DNA of 41,570 nucleotides from assembly GCF_016790065.1 (NCBI RefSeq), contig NZ_JAEUPY010000737.1, positions 1 to 41,570 of the forward strand. The letters run 5' to 3'. Shown in pieces: positions 1-8,353 of the stretch; the stretch's first letter is position 1, and every line of letters starts with the position of its first letter. This stretch comes from Steroidobacter sp. (lineage in GTDB: Bacteria; Pseudomonadota; Gammaproteobacteria; Steroidobacterales; Steroidobacteraceae). A program made the translations under genes and the position numbers. The notes under the pieces are model-generated. The model was not told where the DNA came from. It was given only the letters and a program-made list of their open reading frames with translations, and ran no database searches.

Positions 1-455
1 AGCGAGCCGGTCACCGCGATCACGTCGTAAGCCGACTGTTCGGTGAGCTGCAGGGCGTCGCCGACCTCGACCGACACATTGTTGACCGCCGCGGCGAACA
101 GGTTGCGCCGGGTGAGTTCGGCCAGCTCTGGAAATATTTCCACGGCGCGCACGCGCGCCGACAGCCGTCCCAGACACGCGCTCAGGTAGCCGCTGCCGGC
201 GCCGACTTCCAGCGCGGTATCGGTCGCCGCGGGCGTCAGTGCTTGCAGGATGCGGCCTTGGATCTTGGCCGGCAGCATCGACTGGCCGTGCGGCAGCGGG
301 ATGGGCGCGTCGGCAAAGGCGATGGGGGTGAAGGGCGTGGGTGCGAATTCTTCGCGCCGGATTTCACGCATCACCTGCAAAACCCGTTCGTCGAACACGT
401 CCCAGGCATGCACCTGTTGTTCGACCATCTGGGTGCGAGCCAACTCGATATTCAT
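1..455 (-). CDS. pcm: Protein-L-isoaspartate O-methyltransferase family protein (3' end cut by window edge)
   Basis: Reading the minus strand from the ATG at 455 gives an open frame that runs off the left edge (about 151 codons seen). It begins MNIELARTQMVEQQV and contains HGQSMLPAKIQGRILQAL and EVGAGSGYLSACLGRL. These are the substrate-loop and SAM-binding motif I (VGAGSGY) regions of the Pcm family, which methylates L-isoaspartyl residues in aged proteins for repair. The first ~80 residues are the usual N-terminal helices. The C-terminal third lies outside the window. The family also has members encoded near tolC in gammaproteobacteria whose repair activity is unproven, so the exact substrate is not certain. 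The gene is divergent from the downstream c-di-GMP gene. Confidence 0.88.
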   Translation of the reverse strand, partial: MNIELARTQMVEQQVHAWDVFDERVLQVMREIRREEFAPTPFTPIAFADAPIPLPHGQSMLPAKIQGRILQALTPAATDTALEVGAGSGYLSACLGRLSARVRAVEIFPELAELTRRNLFAAAVNNVSVEVGDALQLTEQSAYDVIAVTGS

Positions 456-761
456 AGGCAATATTCGTAGACAAATCAGGCCTGATCCGGGGCGGCGGCA
501 AGGGTACGGGCTTTGCCGGCGGCACACAAGGCGGCGCCCGGTAGCGCGGCGGGGGCTTGCTGGGAACCCTGAAACCGTCTTCAGGGGCACATTAAGGCCA
601 ATATTCCCGGGCCTGCCGCATACAATATGGTCAATCCCCCCGGCAGACGTTTAACCGTTCGCTATGCTCTCTTCAGAATCGACCCGGTTACCCACTGATT
701 ATCGGGACTGCTGAGGGCGATTCGTATAACTCAAGGGATCGAAGGACAAGAGCGTTTCAAT
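456..761. other. Divergent intergenic region between pcm-like gene and GGDEF/EAL gene
   Basis: This is a 306-base stretch with no convincing gene. It must hold the control signals for both divergent genes. A perfect 7-bp hairpin with a 6-nt loop sits at 567-586 (arms CCCTGAA/TTCAGGG) with no T-run after it. A TATAAC box at 725-730 could be a -10 element for the plus-strand gene, but no good -35 lies 16-18 bp upstream, so it is only a weak candidate. The short ORFs here are Arg-rich and look spurious. Confidence 0.5.
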
Positions 762-3125
762 GTGAGTGCCCTGTTGGGGACTGTGACCATCTCTCTCGCC
801 GTTGCGGTATTGCTGCTGCTGGGTTTCATCCTATGGCGGGAGCGCCGGAGCGCGGCCCTGACGCGTGCCGCCGGACAACTGGAGGGCATCGTGCGCTCGG
901 GTCAGTTCGCCGAGCGGATCCGCGTCACCGGCCCGGCCTCGGAGTTCGCCGATAGCGCCAACCGCCTGCTCGAGCAGATGGCCATGAAGGACCTGATGAT
1001 CGGCGAGCGCGAGCGCTCGTTGGTCGGCTTGCTCGGCGGTCTGCACGAGGCGGTCGCCGTGCATCGCGAGCACATCGTGTTCGCCAACGAGCGTTTTGCC
1101 GCACTGACCGGTAGGTCGCACGATCGAAGGAGTGCGGCCGGGGGAATCCCTCGGGAGACCGGCAATGACGCCTCCGAGTACCTCACCGGCAAGCAGATCT
1201 CGGATCTACTGCATCCCGACTACACCGAGCTGGTGACCGAGCACCTGCGCCGTTCGCTGGCCGGCGAGCCGGGCCTCGAGCGCCTCGAAATCGAGATGCA
1301 CCCCGATACTGAAGGCGGCACCGCGCGGGTCGAGCTGTCGGCCGTGCGTATCGACTATCAGGGCGGTCCGGCGCTGTTGCTGACGCTGGTCGAGATGGGG
1401 CCGCGTTCCGCGCCCGCGTCCGCGCCGGTGCGCAGCGGTCGGCCCACCGCGTGGGAAACCCTCGACTCGCTGGGCGAAGGCATCATCACTACCGATGTCA
1501 GCGGTCGCATTGACTACGTCAACCAAGCGGGCGAGCAGCTGATCGGCGTCACCGCGGTGGACGCGCTCGGCAAGAGCATCACTGACATCATTCAGTTGCT
1601 GGACGAGGGCGACCGTCGCTCGCTGGGCGATCCGGTGCGCCATTGCCTGGCGACCCAGTCGAAAGTCACGGCGGGCCGCCGCGGCTTGATGATTTCCCGG
1701 AACGGCAGCGAAGAACGCTCGGTGGAGCTCACTGTCACGCCGTTGAAAGGACAAAAGGGCGACCTGGTTGGCACCGTGATCGTGGTGCGCGACGTGAGCG
1801 AGCTGCGCGGTATCACCAAGCAGATGTCGTATCAGGCCAGCCATGACGCGCTCACCGGTCTGGTGAATCGTCGTGAGTTCGAGCGCCGCCTGGAAGAAGC
1901 TCTGGCGACTGCGCACACCAACGAGGGCAAGCACGTGCTGTGCTACCTCGATCTGGACCGCTTCAAAGCCGTGAACGACACCTGCGGGCACATGGCCGGC
2001 GACGGCATGCTGCGCGAGGTTGCGGCGCTGATCAAAGAAACGGTGCGCGACTCCGACACCGTCGGCCGTCTCGGCGGCGACGAGTTCGGCTTGTTGCTGG
2101 TGGGCTGTCCGCTCGACAAGGCGCGCCAGATCGCCGACGACGTGGTGCGCAAGATCAGCGACTACCGCTTCGTGTGGAAAGACAAGATTTTCAACATCGG
2201 TATCAGCGTCGGCTTGATCGAGATTTCTCGCGAGAGCGGCGCGCCCGATGAAGTGATGAGCGCGGCCGATTCGGCCTGCTACGTCGCCAAGAAACAAGGC
2301 AATCACGTGCATGTGTACTCGGCGCGTGACGAGGCTGTGGCGCGTCACCGTGGCGAGATCCAGTGGCTGCAGCGTTTGCAGTCGGCGCTCAAGGACAATC
2401 GTTTCGAGTTGATGGCTCAACCCATCATCGCGTCGGCGGCCACCGAAACCGGGCCGGCGTTGGAAGTGCTGTTACGTTTGCAGGACGACAACGTCCCCGG
2501 CGGCATCTCGCCCGCGGAGTTTTTGCGTGCGGCCGAGCGTTATCGGCTGATGTCGGATGTCGATCGCTGGGTGGTGCAGACGGCGCTGACGGCGCTGGGC
2601 CGCGGCGGGATTCGACTGCCGGCGAGCCGCAGCCTGGCCATCAATCTTTCCGGCCAGACACTGGGCGATCCGCAGTTCCTGGAGTTCGTGGTCGACGTGC
2701 TGGATCGCACCGGCGTGTCGCCGCAGCAGTTGTGTTTCGAAGTCACCGAAAACTCGGTCATCACCAACATCGAACATGCGCAACGTTTCATCGGCGTGTT
2801 GCACGGGATGGGCTGCCAATTCGCGCTGGACGATTTCGGGCGCGGCCTGTCCTCGTTCGGTAATCTGAAAAATCTGTCGCTGGATTATCTGAAGATCGAC
2901 GGCACCTTCATTCGTAACCTGGCGGTGGATTCGGTGAATCAAGCCATGGTCGCGGCCATGATCAAGCTGGCGCGCACGCTGAACTTCCAGGTGATCGCCG
3001 AGCAGGTCGAAGATGCCGGCGCGCTGGACGCCGCGAAAAAGATGGGCGTCGATTTCCTGCAGGGTTTCTATCTCGGCCGGCCGCAGCCGTTGGCGCGTGT
3101 CGTGCCTCAGCGAAGCATCGGCTAG
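762..3125 (+). CDS. Membrane-anchored PAS-GGDEF-EAL cyclic-di-GMP signalling protein
   Basis: This 787-residue protein should make and/or degrade c-di-GMP. Residues ~4-25 form one membrane helix. Two PAS-like sensor regions follow (about 85-210 and 225-345). The GGDEF domain has an intact GGDEF motif at 438-442, preceded by an RxxD inhibitory site (RDSD, 429-432) at the usual five-residue spacing, so the cyclase looks active and feedback-inhibited. The EAL domain carries EVLLR at 568-572, the DDFG metal motif at 690-693, LKIDGTFI and LQGFYLGRP. The usual AEGVE is AEQVE, but its Glu is kept. Both activities are therefore possible. The start is GTG at 762, because the overlapping ATG at 760 is followed at once by a stop. 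A GGA-containing purine stretch lies ~12 nt upstream. The stop codon shares the tetranucleotide CTAG with the convergent neighbour. Confidence 0.93.
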   Translation: MSALLGTVTISLAVAVLLLLGFILWRERRSAALTRAAGQLEGIVRSGQFAERIRVTGPASEFADSANRLLEQMAMKDLMIGERERSLVGLLGGLHEAVAVHREHIVFANERFAALTGRSHDRRSAAGGIPRETGNDASEYLTGKQISDLLHPDYTELVTEHLRRSLAGEPGLERLEIEMHPDTEGGTARVELSAVRIDYQGGPALLLTLVEMGPRSAPASAPVRSGRPTAWETLDSLGEGIITTDVSGRIDYVNQAGEQLIGVTAVDALGKSITDIIQLLDEGDRRSLGDPVRHCLATQSKVTAGRRGLMISRNGSEERSVELTVTPLKGQKGDLVGTVIVVRDVSELRGITKQMSYQASHDALTGLVNRREFERRLEEALATAHTNEGKHVLCYLDLDRFKAVNDTCGHMAGDGMLREVAALIKETVRDSDTVGRLGGDEFGLLLVGCPLDKARQIADDVVRKISDYRFVWKDKIFNIGISVGLIEISRESGAPDEVMSAADSACYVAKKQGNHVHVYSARDEAVARHRGEIQWLQRLQSALKDNRFELMAQPIIASAATETGPALEVLLRLQDDNVPGGISPAEFLRAAERYRLMSDVDRWVVQTALTALGRGGIRLPASRSLAINLSGQTLGDPQFLEFVVDVLDRTGVSPQQLCFEVTENSVITNIEHAQRFIGVLHGMGCQFALDDFGRGLSSFGNLKNLSLDYLKIDGTFIRNLAVDSVNQAMVAAMIKLARTLNFQVIAEQVEDAGALDAAKKMGVDFLQGFYLGRPQPLARVVPQRSIG

Positions 3126-3532
3126 CGCGTCTTTGGCGGCGGCTCTGGCCGCAGCCACAACCACATCAGCACGAGCGCCATCACGCCAGTGATGAGTTCC
3201 GCGACCCACATCCGCGAGGTCGTGACAAACAAGATCACCGCGCACGCGGTCATCATCACGGTCGCTGTAATTTTCGCTCGGCGGCTGACCGCGCCATGTT
3301 TTCTCCAGTCGCGGAGCATGGGGCCGAACAGGCGATGGCTTTCCAGCCAATGATGAAAGCGCGGTGAGCTACGAGCCGCGGCCCAACCCGCCATCAGAAT
3401 GAATACCGTGGTCGGCAAGCCCGGTATGAAGATGCCGATGACGCCGAGCGCTACACACAGCCCGGCGAACGCCAGCAGCAGGTAACGCGCTACCGCGGGT
3501 AACTGACGGACCGGCTTGCGGGTGTCGTCCAT
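3122..3532 (-). CDS. DUF454 (YbaN-type) small inner-membrane protein
   Basis: This 136-residue hydrophobic protein has the DUF454 hallmark GIFIPGLPTTVFILMAGW at residues 33-50, followed by the conserved SPRFHHWLESHRLFGP segment. Four membrane segments are apparent (about 16-32, 33-50, 87-103 and 108-126), with a basic cytoplasmic loop between the second and third. The function of the family is unknown. The start is the ATG at 3532. It is convergent with the GGDEF/EAL gene, and the last bases of the two genes overlap. No partner gene is adjacent on the same strand, so context gives no clue to its role. Confidence 0.85.
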   Translation of the reverse strand: MDDTRKPVRQLPAVARYLLLAFAGLCVALGVIGIFIPGLPTTVFILMAGWAAARSSPRFHHWLESHRLFGPMLRDWRKHGAVSRRAKITATVMMTACAVILFVTTSRMWVAELITGVMALVLMWLWLRPEPPPKTR

Positions 3533-3603
3533 CAGCAGAGTTTGCCGGCTCGCCGCGCGCCTGTCGCGGCCTGCGCTACGCGCGGCCGCTTACAGTCGCA
3601 AAG

Positions 3604-3636
3604 AAAAAGGGGCGCAGCCGAAGCTGCGCCCCCTTT
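3604..3636 (-). terminator. Rho-independent terminator of hppA
   Basis: Read on the minus strand just after the hppA stop codon, GGGGCGCAGC pairs with GCTGCGCCCC around a TTCG tetraloop (closing C-G), followed by TTTTTCTT. The 10-bp GC stem, the stable UUCG loop and the T-run make this a textbook intrinsic terminator. It lies 22 bases downstream of hppA. Confidence 0.93.
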
Positions 3637-3657
3637 GTATTGCCGCCGTGGCTGCGT

Positions 3658-5709
3658 TTAAAGCAGCGGTACGAGAAGCAGAGCCACGATGTTGATGATC
3701 TTGATCAGCGGGTTGATGGCCGGGCCGGCCGTATCTTTGTACGGATCGCCCACCGTGTCGCCCGTGACCGCGGCCTTGTGCGTGTCCGAACCCTTACCGC
3801 CGTAGTTACCTTCTTCGATGTACTTCTTGGCGTTGTCCCAAGCACCACCGCCCGTGCACATGGAGATGGCGACGAACAGGCCGGTGACGATGGTGCCGAT
3901 CAGCAGGCCGCCCAGCGCGCGAATGCCCGCGCCCGGACCCATCAGGAAGTTCATACCGAACGCGACCACCACCGGCACCAGGATGGGCAGGATCGACGGC
4001 ACGATCATTTCTTTGATCGCGGCACGCGTCAGCATGTCCACGGCGCGGGAATAGTCCGGCTTGGCCGTGCCTTCCATGATGCCTTTGATTTCCTGGAACT
4101 GGCGGCGCACTTCCACCACCACCGAACCGGCCGCGCGACCCACGGCTTCCATCGCCATGGCGCCGAACAGGTAGGGCACCAAGCCGCCGATGAACAAGCC
4201 GATGATCACCGCCGGATCCGACAGCGAGAACACCTGCAGCTTGCCCGCGGCTTCGAGGTTGTGGGTGTAGTCGGCGAACAGCACCAGCGCCGCGAGACCG
4301 GCGGAGCCGATCGCGTAACCCTTGGTCACGGCCTTGGTCGTGTTACCAACCGCATCCAGCGCGTCGGTGATCTTGCGCACTTCCTTCGGCAAGCCGGCCA
4401 TCTCGGCGATGCCGCCACCGTTGTCGGTGATCGGGCCGTACGCGTCGAGCGCGACGATCATGCCGGTCATCGACAGCATCGCGGTGGCCGCGATGGCGAT
4501 GCCGTACAGGCCAGCGATGTGAAATGCGCCCCAGATGGCCGCAACCACTGCGAGCACCGGCAGCGCAGTCGACTTCATCGACACCGCGAGACCCGCGATG
4601 ACGTTGGTGCCGTGACCCGTCTGCGAAGCAGCGGCGACGTAGCGCACCGGGCCGTACTCGGTCGCGGTGTAGTACTCGGTGATCACGATCAGCGCAGCCG
4701 TCAGCACCAAGCCGATGACCGAGCAGGCGAACAGGTTGGAGGACAGTTCCTTATCGACCATCACCAGATCGGTCACGAAGTAGAACGCGATCAGCGCCAG
4801 CACGCCGGACACTGCCGTGCCTCGATACAGCGCATTCATGATCTTGCCGCCTTCGCGAGCCTTCACGAAGTACGAGCCGATGATGGAGGCGACGATGGAC
4901 ACCGCGCCGAGCACCAGCGGATACAGGATGTAGCGCATGTCCAGACCGCCGTCGGCGGCGGTGAACATCAAGCCGCCGAGCACCATGGTGGCCACCACGG
5001 TCACCGCGTAGGTCTCGAACAAGTCGGCCGCCATGCCGGCGCAGTCGCCGACGTTGTCACCGACGTTGTCGGCGATCACGGCCGGGTTGCGCGGATCGTC
5101 TTCAGGAATGCCAGCTTCGACTTTACCCACCAGGTCCGCGCCCACGTCGGCGCCCTTGGTGAAGATGCCGCCGCCGAGACGCGCGAAGATGGAGATCAGC
5201 GAACCGCCGAAGGCCAGGCCGATCAGCGAGTGGAGCGCATGCTCATCGCCGATGATTCCGCGCATCAGGGTGAAGTAACCGGCGACGCCGATCATGCCCA
5301 GGCCCACCACCAACATGCCGGTGATGGCGCCGCCCCGGAAGGCGACTTGTAGCGCGGGGTTGAGTCCGACGCTGGCAGCCTGCGCGGTACGCACGTTGGC
5401 GCGCACCGAGACGTTCATGCCGATATAGCCGGCCAGACCGGAGAGGATGGCGCCGACCGCGAAACCGCCGGCGGTGGCCCAGTCCAGAGCCAGGCCCAGC
5501 ACGATCAACAACACCACGCCGACGATGGCGATCGTGGTGTACTGACGATTCAAATAAGCCCTGGCGCCCGCTTGGATCGCCGCGGCGATCTCCTGCATTC
5601 GCTCATTGCCCGCAGGCTGCTTGTTGATCCATCCGACCGAAATTACGCCATACAGCACGGCCAAAACACCGGCGCCGATCGCGAGCCAAAGCGCGACATC
5701 TGTGGACAT
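3658..5709 (-). CDS. hppA: Membrane-bound proton-translocating pyrophosphatase, K+-independent type
   Basis: This 683-residue integral membrane enzyme couples PPi hydrolysis to H+ pumping, or the reverse. The catalytic signature [11 protein letters not shown] is present, followed by the acidic segments [15 protein letters not shown] and DNAKKYIE. Many long hydrophobic helices span the sequence. The GNTTKA motif has Lys at residue 459, the position where K+-dependent enzymes have Ala, so a K+-independent H+ pump is predicted. The start is ATG 5709, with a strong Shine-Dalgarno sequence GGGGGAGG just upstream; a TTG one codon earlier is less likely. The gene lies 163 bases downstream of the PPi-dependent phosphofructokinase on the same strand, so the two PPi enzymes may be co-expressed. 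An intrinsic terminator follows. Confidence 0.97.
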   Translation of the reverse strand: MSTDVALWLAIGAGVLAVLYGVISVGWINKQPAGNERMQEIAAAIQAGARAYLNRQYTTIAIVGVVLLIVLGLALDWATAGGFAVGAILSGLAGYIGMNVSVRANVRTAQAASVGLNPALQVAFRGGAITGMLVVGLGMIGVAGYFTLMRGIIGDEHALHSLIGLAFGGSLISIFARLGGGIFTKGADVGADLVGKVEAGIPEDDPRNPAVIADNVGDNVGDCAGMAADLFETYAVTVVATMVLGGLMFTAADGGLDMRYILYPLVLGAVSIVASIIGSYFVKAREGGKIMNALYRGTAVSGVLALIAFYFVTDLVMVDKELSSNLFACSVIGLVLTAALIVITEYYTATEYGPVRYVAAASQTGHGTNVIAGLAVSMKSTALPVLAVVAAIWGAFHIAGLYGIAIAATAMLSMTGMIVALDAYGPITDNGGGIAEMAGLPKEVRKITDALDAVGNTTKAVTKGYAIGSAGLAALVLFADYTHNLEAAGKLQVFSLSDPAVIIGLFIGGLVPYLFGAMAMEAVGRAAGSVVVEVRRQFQEIKGIMEGTAKPDYSRAVDMLTRAAIKEMIVPSILPILVPVVVAFGMNFLMGPGAGIRALGGLLIGTIVTGLFVAISMCTGGGAWDNAKKYIEEGNYGGKGSDTHKAAVTGDTVGDPYKDTAGPAINPLIKIINIVALLLVPLL

Positions 5710-5807
5710 CAACTTCCTCCCCCTTACGGGTGCATCGTTGTGAGCGAATTTTTAAAGCGGGCAGATCGTCAGTAAGGCAGGTTCCAAAAAATCGTTGAGC
5801 TAAATCG

Positions 5808-5836
5808 GCGCGCCGTTACGGCTAAGTACGGCGCGC
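5808..5836 (-). other. Strong GC hairpin between pfp and hppA (possible partial terminator or processing site)
   Basis: On the minus strand GCGCGCCGT pairs with ACGGCGCGC (perfect 9 bp, 11-nt loop) about 40 bases after the pfp stop codon. A T6 run follows only ~18 bases later, so it is not a classical terminator. It could stabilise the pfp 3' end, reduce read-through into hppA, or be part of the hppA leader. No convincing -35/-10 pair was found in this 163-base gap. Confidence 0.5.
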
Positions 5837-5872
5837 GTGACACAAGTTAAGTCTCGGAAAAAACGCGCGAAA

Positions 5873-7177
5873 CTATAGCACAAAGGGTGTGTCGAGCTTT
5901 TTCTTCAGCGGCGTGTTCTTGAGCGTCACGTACTGCGGCAGGCCGTCCTTGTAGGGCGGGTAATCCTCGCCGCGGATCAGCGGGCTCAGATAACGGCGGC
6001 CCTTGGCGGTGATGTGGAAGCCGTCCTCGGTGATGTAATCACGCGGCAGCATCTTCTCCTGGTTGGCCACCTTGTCGAGCGGTGCTACGCCGATTTTCCA
6101 TTTGTACGGGCTTTGCGAGGTGCGCACGATGGTCGGCATCACCGAGTTGTGGCCCTTGAGTGCCAGATCCACCGCGGCCTTGCCGAGCGCGTACGCCTGT
6201 TCGACGTCCACCTTGGACGCGATGTGGCGCGCGGCGCGTTGCAGGTAGTCCGCCACGGCCCAGTGATATTTGTAGTTCAGCTTGGCTTTGATCAGTTGCG
6301 CGATCACCGGCGCGACGCCGCCGAGCTGCGCATGACCGAATGCATCGCGCAGGCCGGCATCGGACAGGAACTTGCCGTCCGCGTTCTTGACGCCTTCGGA
6401 CACCACGATGGCGCAGTAACCGAACTTCTCCACGCAGTGTTTGACGCGCGCCAGGAATTTGTCTTCGTCGAAGGTGATTTCCGGGAACAGGATGATGTGC
6501 GGGGCATCGCCTTCCTTCTCCGAGGCCAGGCCGCCGGCCGCGGCGATCCAGCCTGCATGGCGGCCCATCACTTCCATGATGAATACCTTGGTGGACGTCT
6601 TGGCCATCGAGGCCACGTCGAAGCCGGCCTCGCGAATCGATACCGCGACATATTTCGCCACCGAGCCGAAGCCCGGGCAGCAGTCGGTGATGGGCAGGTC
6701 ATTGTCCACGGTCTTGGGCACGTGGATGGCCTGGATGGGATAGCCGAGCTTGTCGGCCAGCTGCGAAACCTTCAGGCAGGTGTCGGCCGAGTCGCCGCCG
6801 CCGTTATAGAAGAAATAGCCAATGTCGTGCGCTTTGAAGACATCGATCAGGCGCTGGTATTGGGCCGGGTTGTCCTCGAACTTTTTGAGCTTGAAACGCG
6901 CCGAGCCGAACGCGCCCGAGGGCGTGTGGCGCAGGGCACGGATCGCTGCCGCGGACTCTTTGCTGGTATCGATCAGATCTTCTGTCAAAGCACCCACGAT
7001 GCCGTGCCGGCCGGCGTAGACCTTGCCGATGCGGCCCTTGGCGCGGCGGCAGGCTTCGATGACGCCGGCGGCCGACGCGTTGATGACCGCGGTGACCCCG
7101 CCGGACTGCGCGTAGAAGGCGTTACGGGCGCGGGCCGAGCGGCGGGCAGAGGGTTTCGGCGCGTTCTTCTTGGGCAT
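5873..7177 (-). CDS. pfp: Pyrophosphate-dependent 6-phosphofructokinase
   Basis: This 434-residue enzyme of the PfkA fold phosphorylates fructose 6-phosphate using PPi, probably reversibly. Visible motifs are AQSGGVTAVINAS near residue 23, NGGGDSADT at 125-133, PKTVDND at 154-160 and MEVMGRHAGW at 201-210. The Asp following GGG and the Lys in PKTVDND are the residues that distinguish PPi enzymes from ATP enzymes (GGDGS and PGTIDND in E. coli PfkA). The first ~18 residues are a basic extension before the fold. Pairing with a proton-pumping pyrophosphatase supports PPi as phosphoryl donor. The start ATG 7177 is divergent from adk, with 104 bases between them. No ATP-type PFK is in the window. 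Confidence 0.93.
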   Translation of the reverse strand: MPKKNAPKPSARRSARARNAFYAQSGGVTAVINASAAGVIEACRRAKGRIGKVYAGRHGIVGALTEDLIDTSKESAAAIRALRHTPSGAFGSARFKLKKFEDNPAQYQRLIDVFKAHDIGYFFYNGGGDSADTCLKVSQLADKLGYPIQAIHVPKTVDNDLPITDCCPGFGSVAKYVAVSIREAGFDVASMAKTSTKVFIMEVMGRHAGWIAAAGGLASEKEGDAPHIILFPEITFDEDKFLARVKHCVEKFGYCAIVVSEGVKNADGKFLSDAGLRDAFGHAQLGGVAPVIAQLIKAKLNYKYHWAVADYLQRAARHIASKVDVEQAYALGKAAVDLALKGHNSVMPTIVRTSQSPYKWKIGVAPLDKVANQEKMLPRDYITEDGFHITAKGRRYLSPLIRGEDYPPYKDGLPQYVTLKNTPLKKKLDTPFVL

Positions 7178-7281
7178 GGTTGGACCTTTGCACTTCGGCC
7201 CCGAATGGGCGCGCGAAGGATAGCGCTCGAACGGCGCTTTCTGTACCCTCCCCGGCTCTCATCGGGAGGTCGGATTCAAAA

Positions 7282-8310
7282 ATGATGCGGATCGTACTGC
7301 TTGGGGCGCCTGGTTCTGGCAAAGGCACACAGGCGCAGCGCCTGCAGAGCAAATACGGCGTGCCTCAGGTTTCCTCCGGCGACCTGTTGCGAGATGCAGT
7401 GGCCCGTGGCACCGAACTGGGCAAGCAAGCCAAGTCGGTGATGGATGCCGGCCAATTGGTGTCCGACGACATCGTGCTCGGCCTGATCCGCGAACGCTTG
7501 AGCCGCCCCGACGCCGCCAACGGTTTCATCCTCGACGGCTTCCCCCGCAATAGCGAACAAGCCAACTCGCTGAACACGCTGCTGCAAGAGATCGGTCAGC
7601 CGTTGGATGCCGTGCTGTTGCTGGACGTGCGCAACGAAACGTTGATGCAGCGCCTGGCCGGCCGTCGTATCTGCCAGACCTGCGGCTCCGTGTACAACGT
7701 GCACTCGCTGCCCGCCGGTCAGACCACTTGTTCCAAGGACGGCGCCGAGTTGTATCAGCGCCCGGACGATAAGGAAGAAGTCATCGGCAAGCGCCTGGCA
7801 GTGTATGACCAGCAGACCAAGCCGCTGATCGAGCATTACTCCAAGCTCGGCCTGCTGCGTAAAGTCGCCGGCGAAGGCGAGCTCGAAGATGTCTCCGAGC
7901 GTATGGAAGCCGCGGCCCTGGCCAAGCCCGTGCCGGCCTCCAAGGTGAAAGTCACCAAGACCGCGGCGAAAAAGTCCGGCAAGAACTCCGCTGGCAAACA
8001 AGCTGCGAGCAAGAAAGCGGCTGGCAAGCCCTCGGCGCAGGCCAAACCCGCTGCCAAGAGCAAAGCTGCCGCTAGCAAGCCTGCCAAGAGCAAGGCGCCG
8101 GCCAAGAAGGTTGCTAAGGGCAAGGCTGCCGTGAAAGGCAAAGCTGCTGCCAAGAGCAAAGCTCCGGCTGCGAAAGCCAAGGCTGCGAGCAAGAGCAAGG
8201 CTGTGAGCAAGGCCAAGGGCGCGAAGAAGTCTGCCAAGCCCGCCGCCAAGAAAGCTGCCAAGCCGGCTGCGAAGAAATCTTCCAAGCCAGTCGCGCGTAA
8301 GAAGAAGTAA
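7282..8310 (+). CDS. adk: Adenylate kinase with Lys/Ala-rich histone H1-like C-terminal tail
   Basis: Residues 1-214 are a complete long-form adenylate kinase (2 ADP to ATP + AMP). The P-loop is GAPGSGKGT (8-16), the NMP region includes SSGDLLRDAV and DGFPRN (85-90), and the LID lies around 127-165. The LID has Cys131, Cys134, Cys150 and Asp153, the layout of zinc-binding LIDs. Residues ~215-342 are an extra, almost purely Lys/Ala/Ser/Pro tail made of imperfect KAAAKSKA/KPAAKK-type repeats, resembling histone H1 and bacterial AlgP/Hc1-type tails. Family members normally stop near 214-220 residues. The start is ATG 7282 with GGGAGGT 11 bases upstream. The frame is open further upstream, but it has no ribosome site and runs into the pfp control region. 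A second ATG follows immediately. Confidence 0.95.
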   Translation: MMRIVLLGAPGSGKGTQAQRLQSKYGVPQVSSGDLLRDAVARGTELGKQAKSVMDAGQLVSDDIVLGLIRERLSRPDAANGFILDGFPRNSEQANSLNTLLQEIGQPLDAVLLLDVRNETLMQRLAGRRICQTCGSVYNVHSLPAGQTTCSKDGAELYQRPDDKEEVIGKRLAVYDQQTKPLIEHYSKLGLLRKVAGEGELEDVSERMEAAALAKPVPASKVKVTKTAAKKSGKNSAGKQAASKKAAGKPSAQAKPAAKSKAAASKPAKSKAPAKKVAKGKAAVKGKAAAKSKAPAAKAKAASKSKAVSKAKGAKKSAKPAAKKAAKPAAKKSSKPVARKKK

Positions 8311-8320
8311 CGCCGTTTCG

Positions 8321-8349
8321 GGTCAGGGCTGCGTCAGCAGCCCCTGGCC
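8321..8349. terminator. Convergent adk/rnd hairpin
   Basis: GGTCAGGGCTGC pairs with GCAGCCCCTGGCC around a GTCA loop. The stem has 12 pairs with one bulged C and one G-T pair. It fills the 43-base gap between the convergent stops of adk and rnd. No proper T-run follows on either strand, so termination here is probable from position but not proven by sequence. Confidence 0.55.
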
Positions 8350-8353
8350 AATC

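Noticed and set aside
567-586. Hairpin CCCTGAA/TTCAGGG as a terminator
   Set aside because: It lies between two divergent genes, where no transcript should end, and has no T-run.
3640-5352. 570-codon plus-strand frame rich in His, Arg and Gln
   Set aside because: It lies wholly opposite hppA. The His/Arg/Asp-rich content is what the complement of a GC-rich membrane-protein gene gives, and there is no domain or ribosome site.
6014-7285. 423-codon plus-strand frame
   Set aside because: It is antisense to pfp; the protein has no recognisable motif, while the minus strand encodes a clear PPi-phosphofructokinase.
7922-8307. Repetitive DNA in the adk 3' half as a possible CRISPR or tandem repeat array
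   Set aside because: The repetition follows codons for Lys/Ala/Ser; units vary in length and there are no spacers. It is a coding low-complexity tail.
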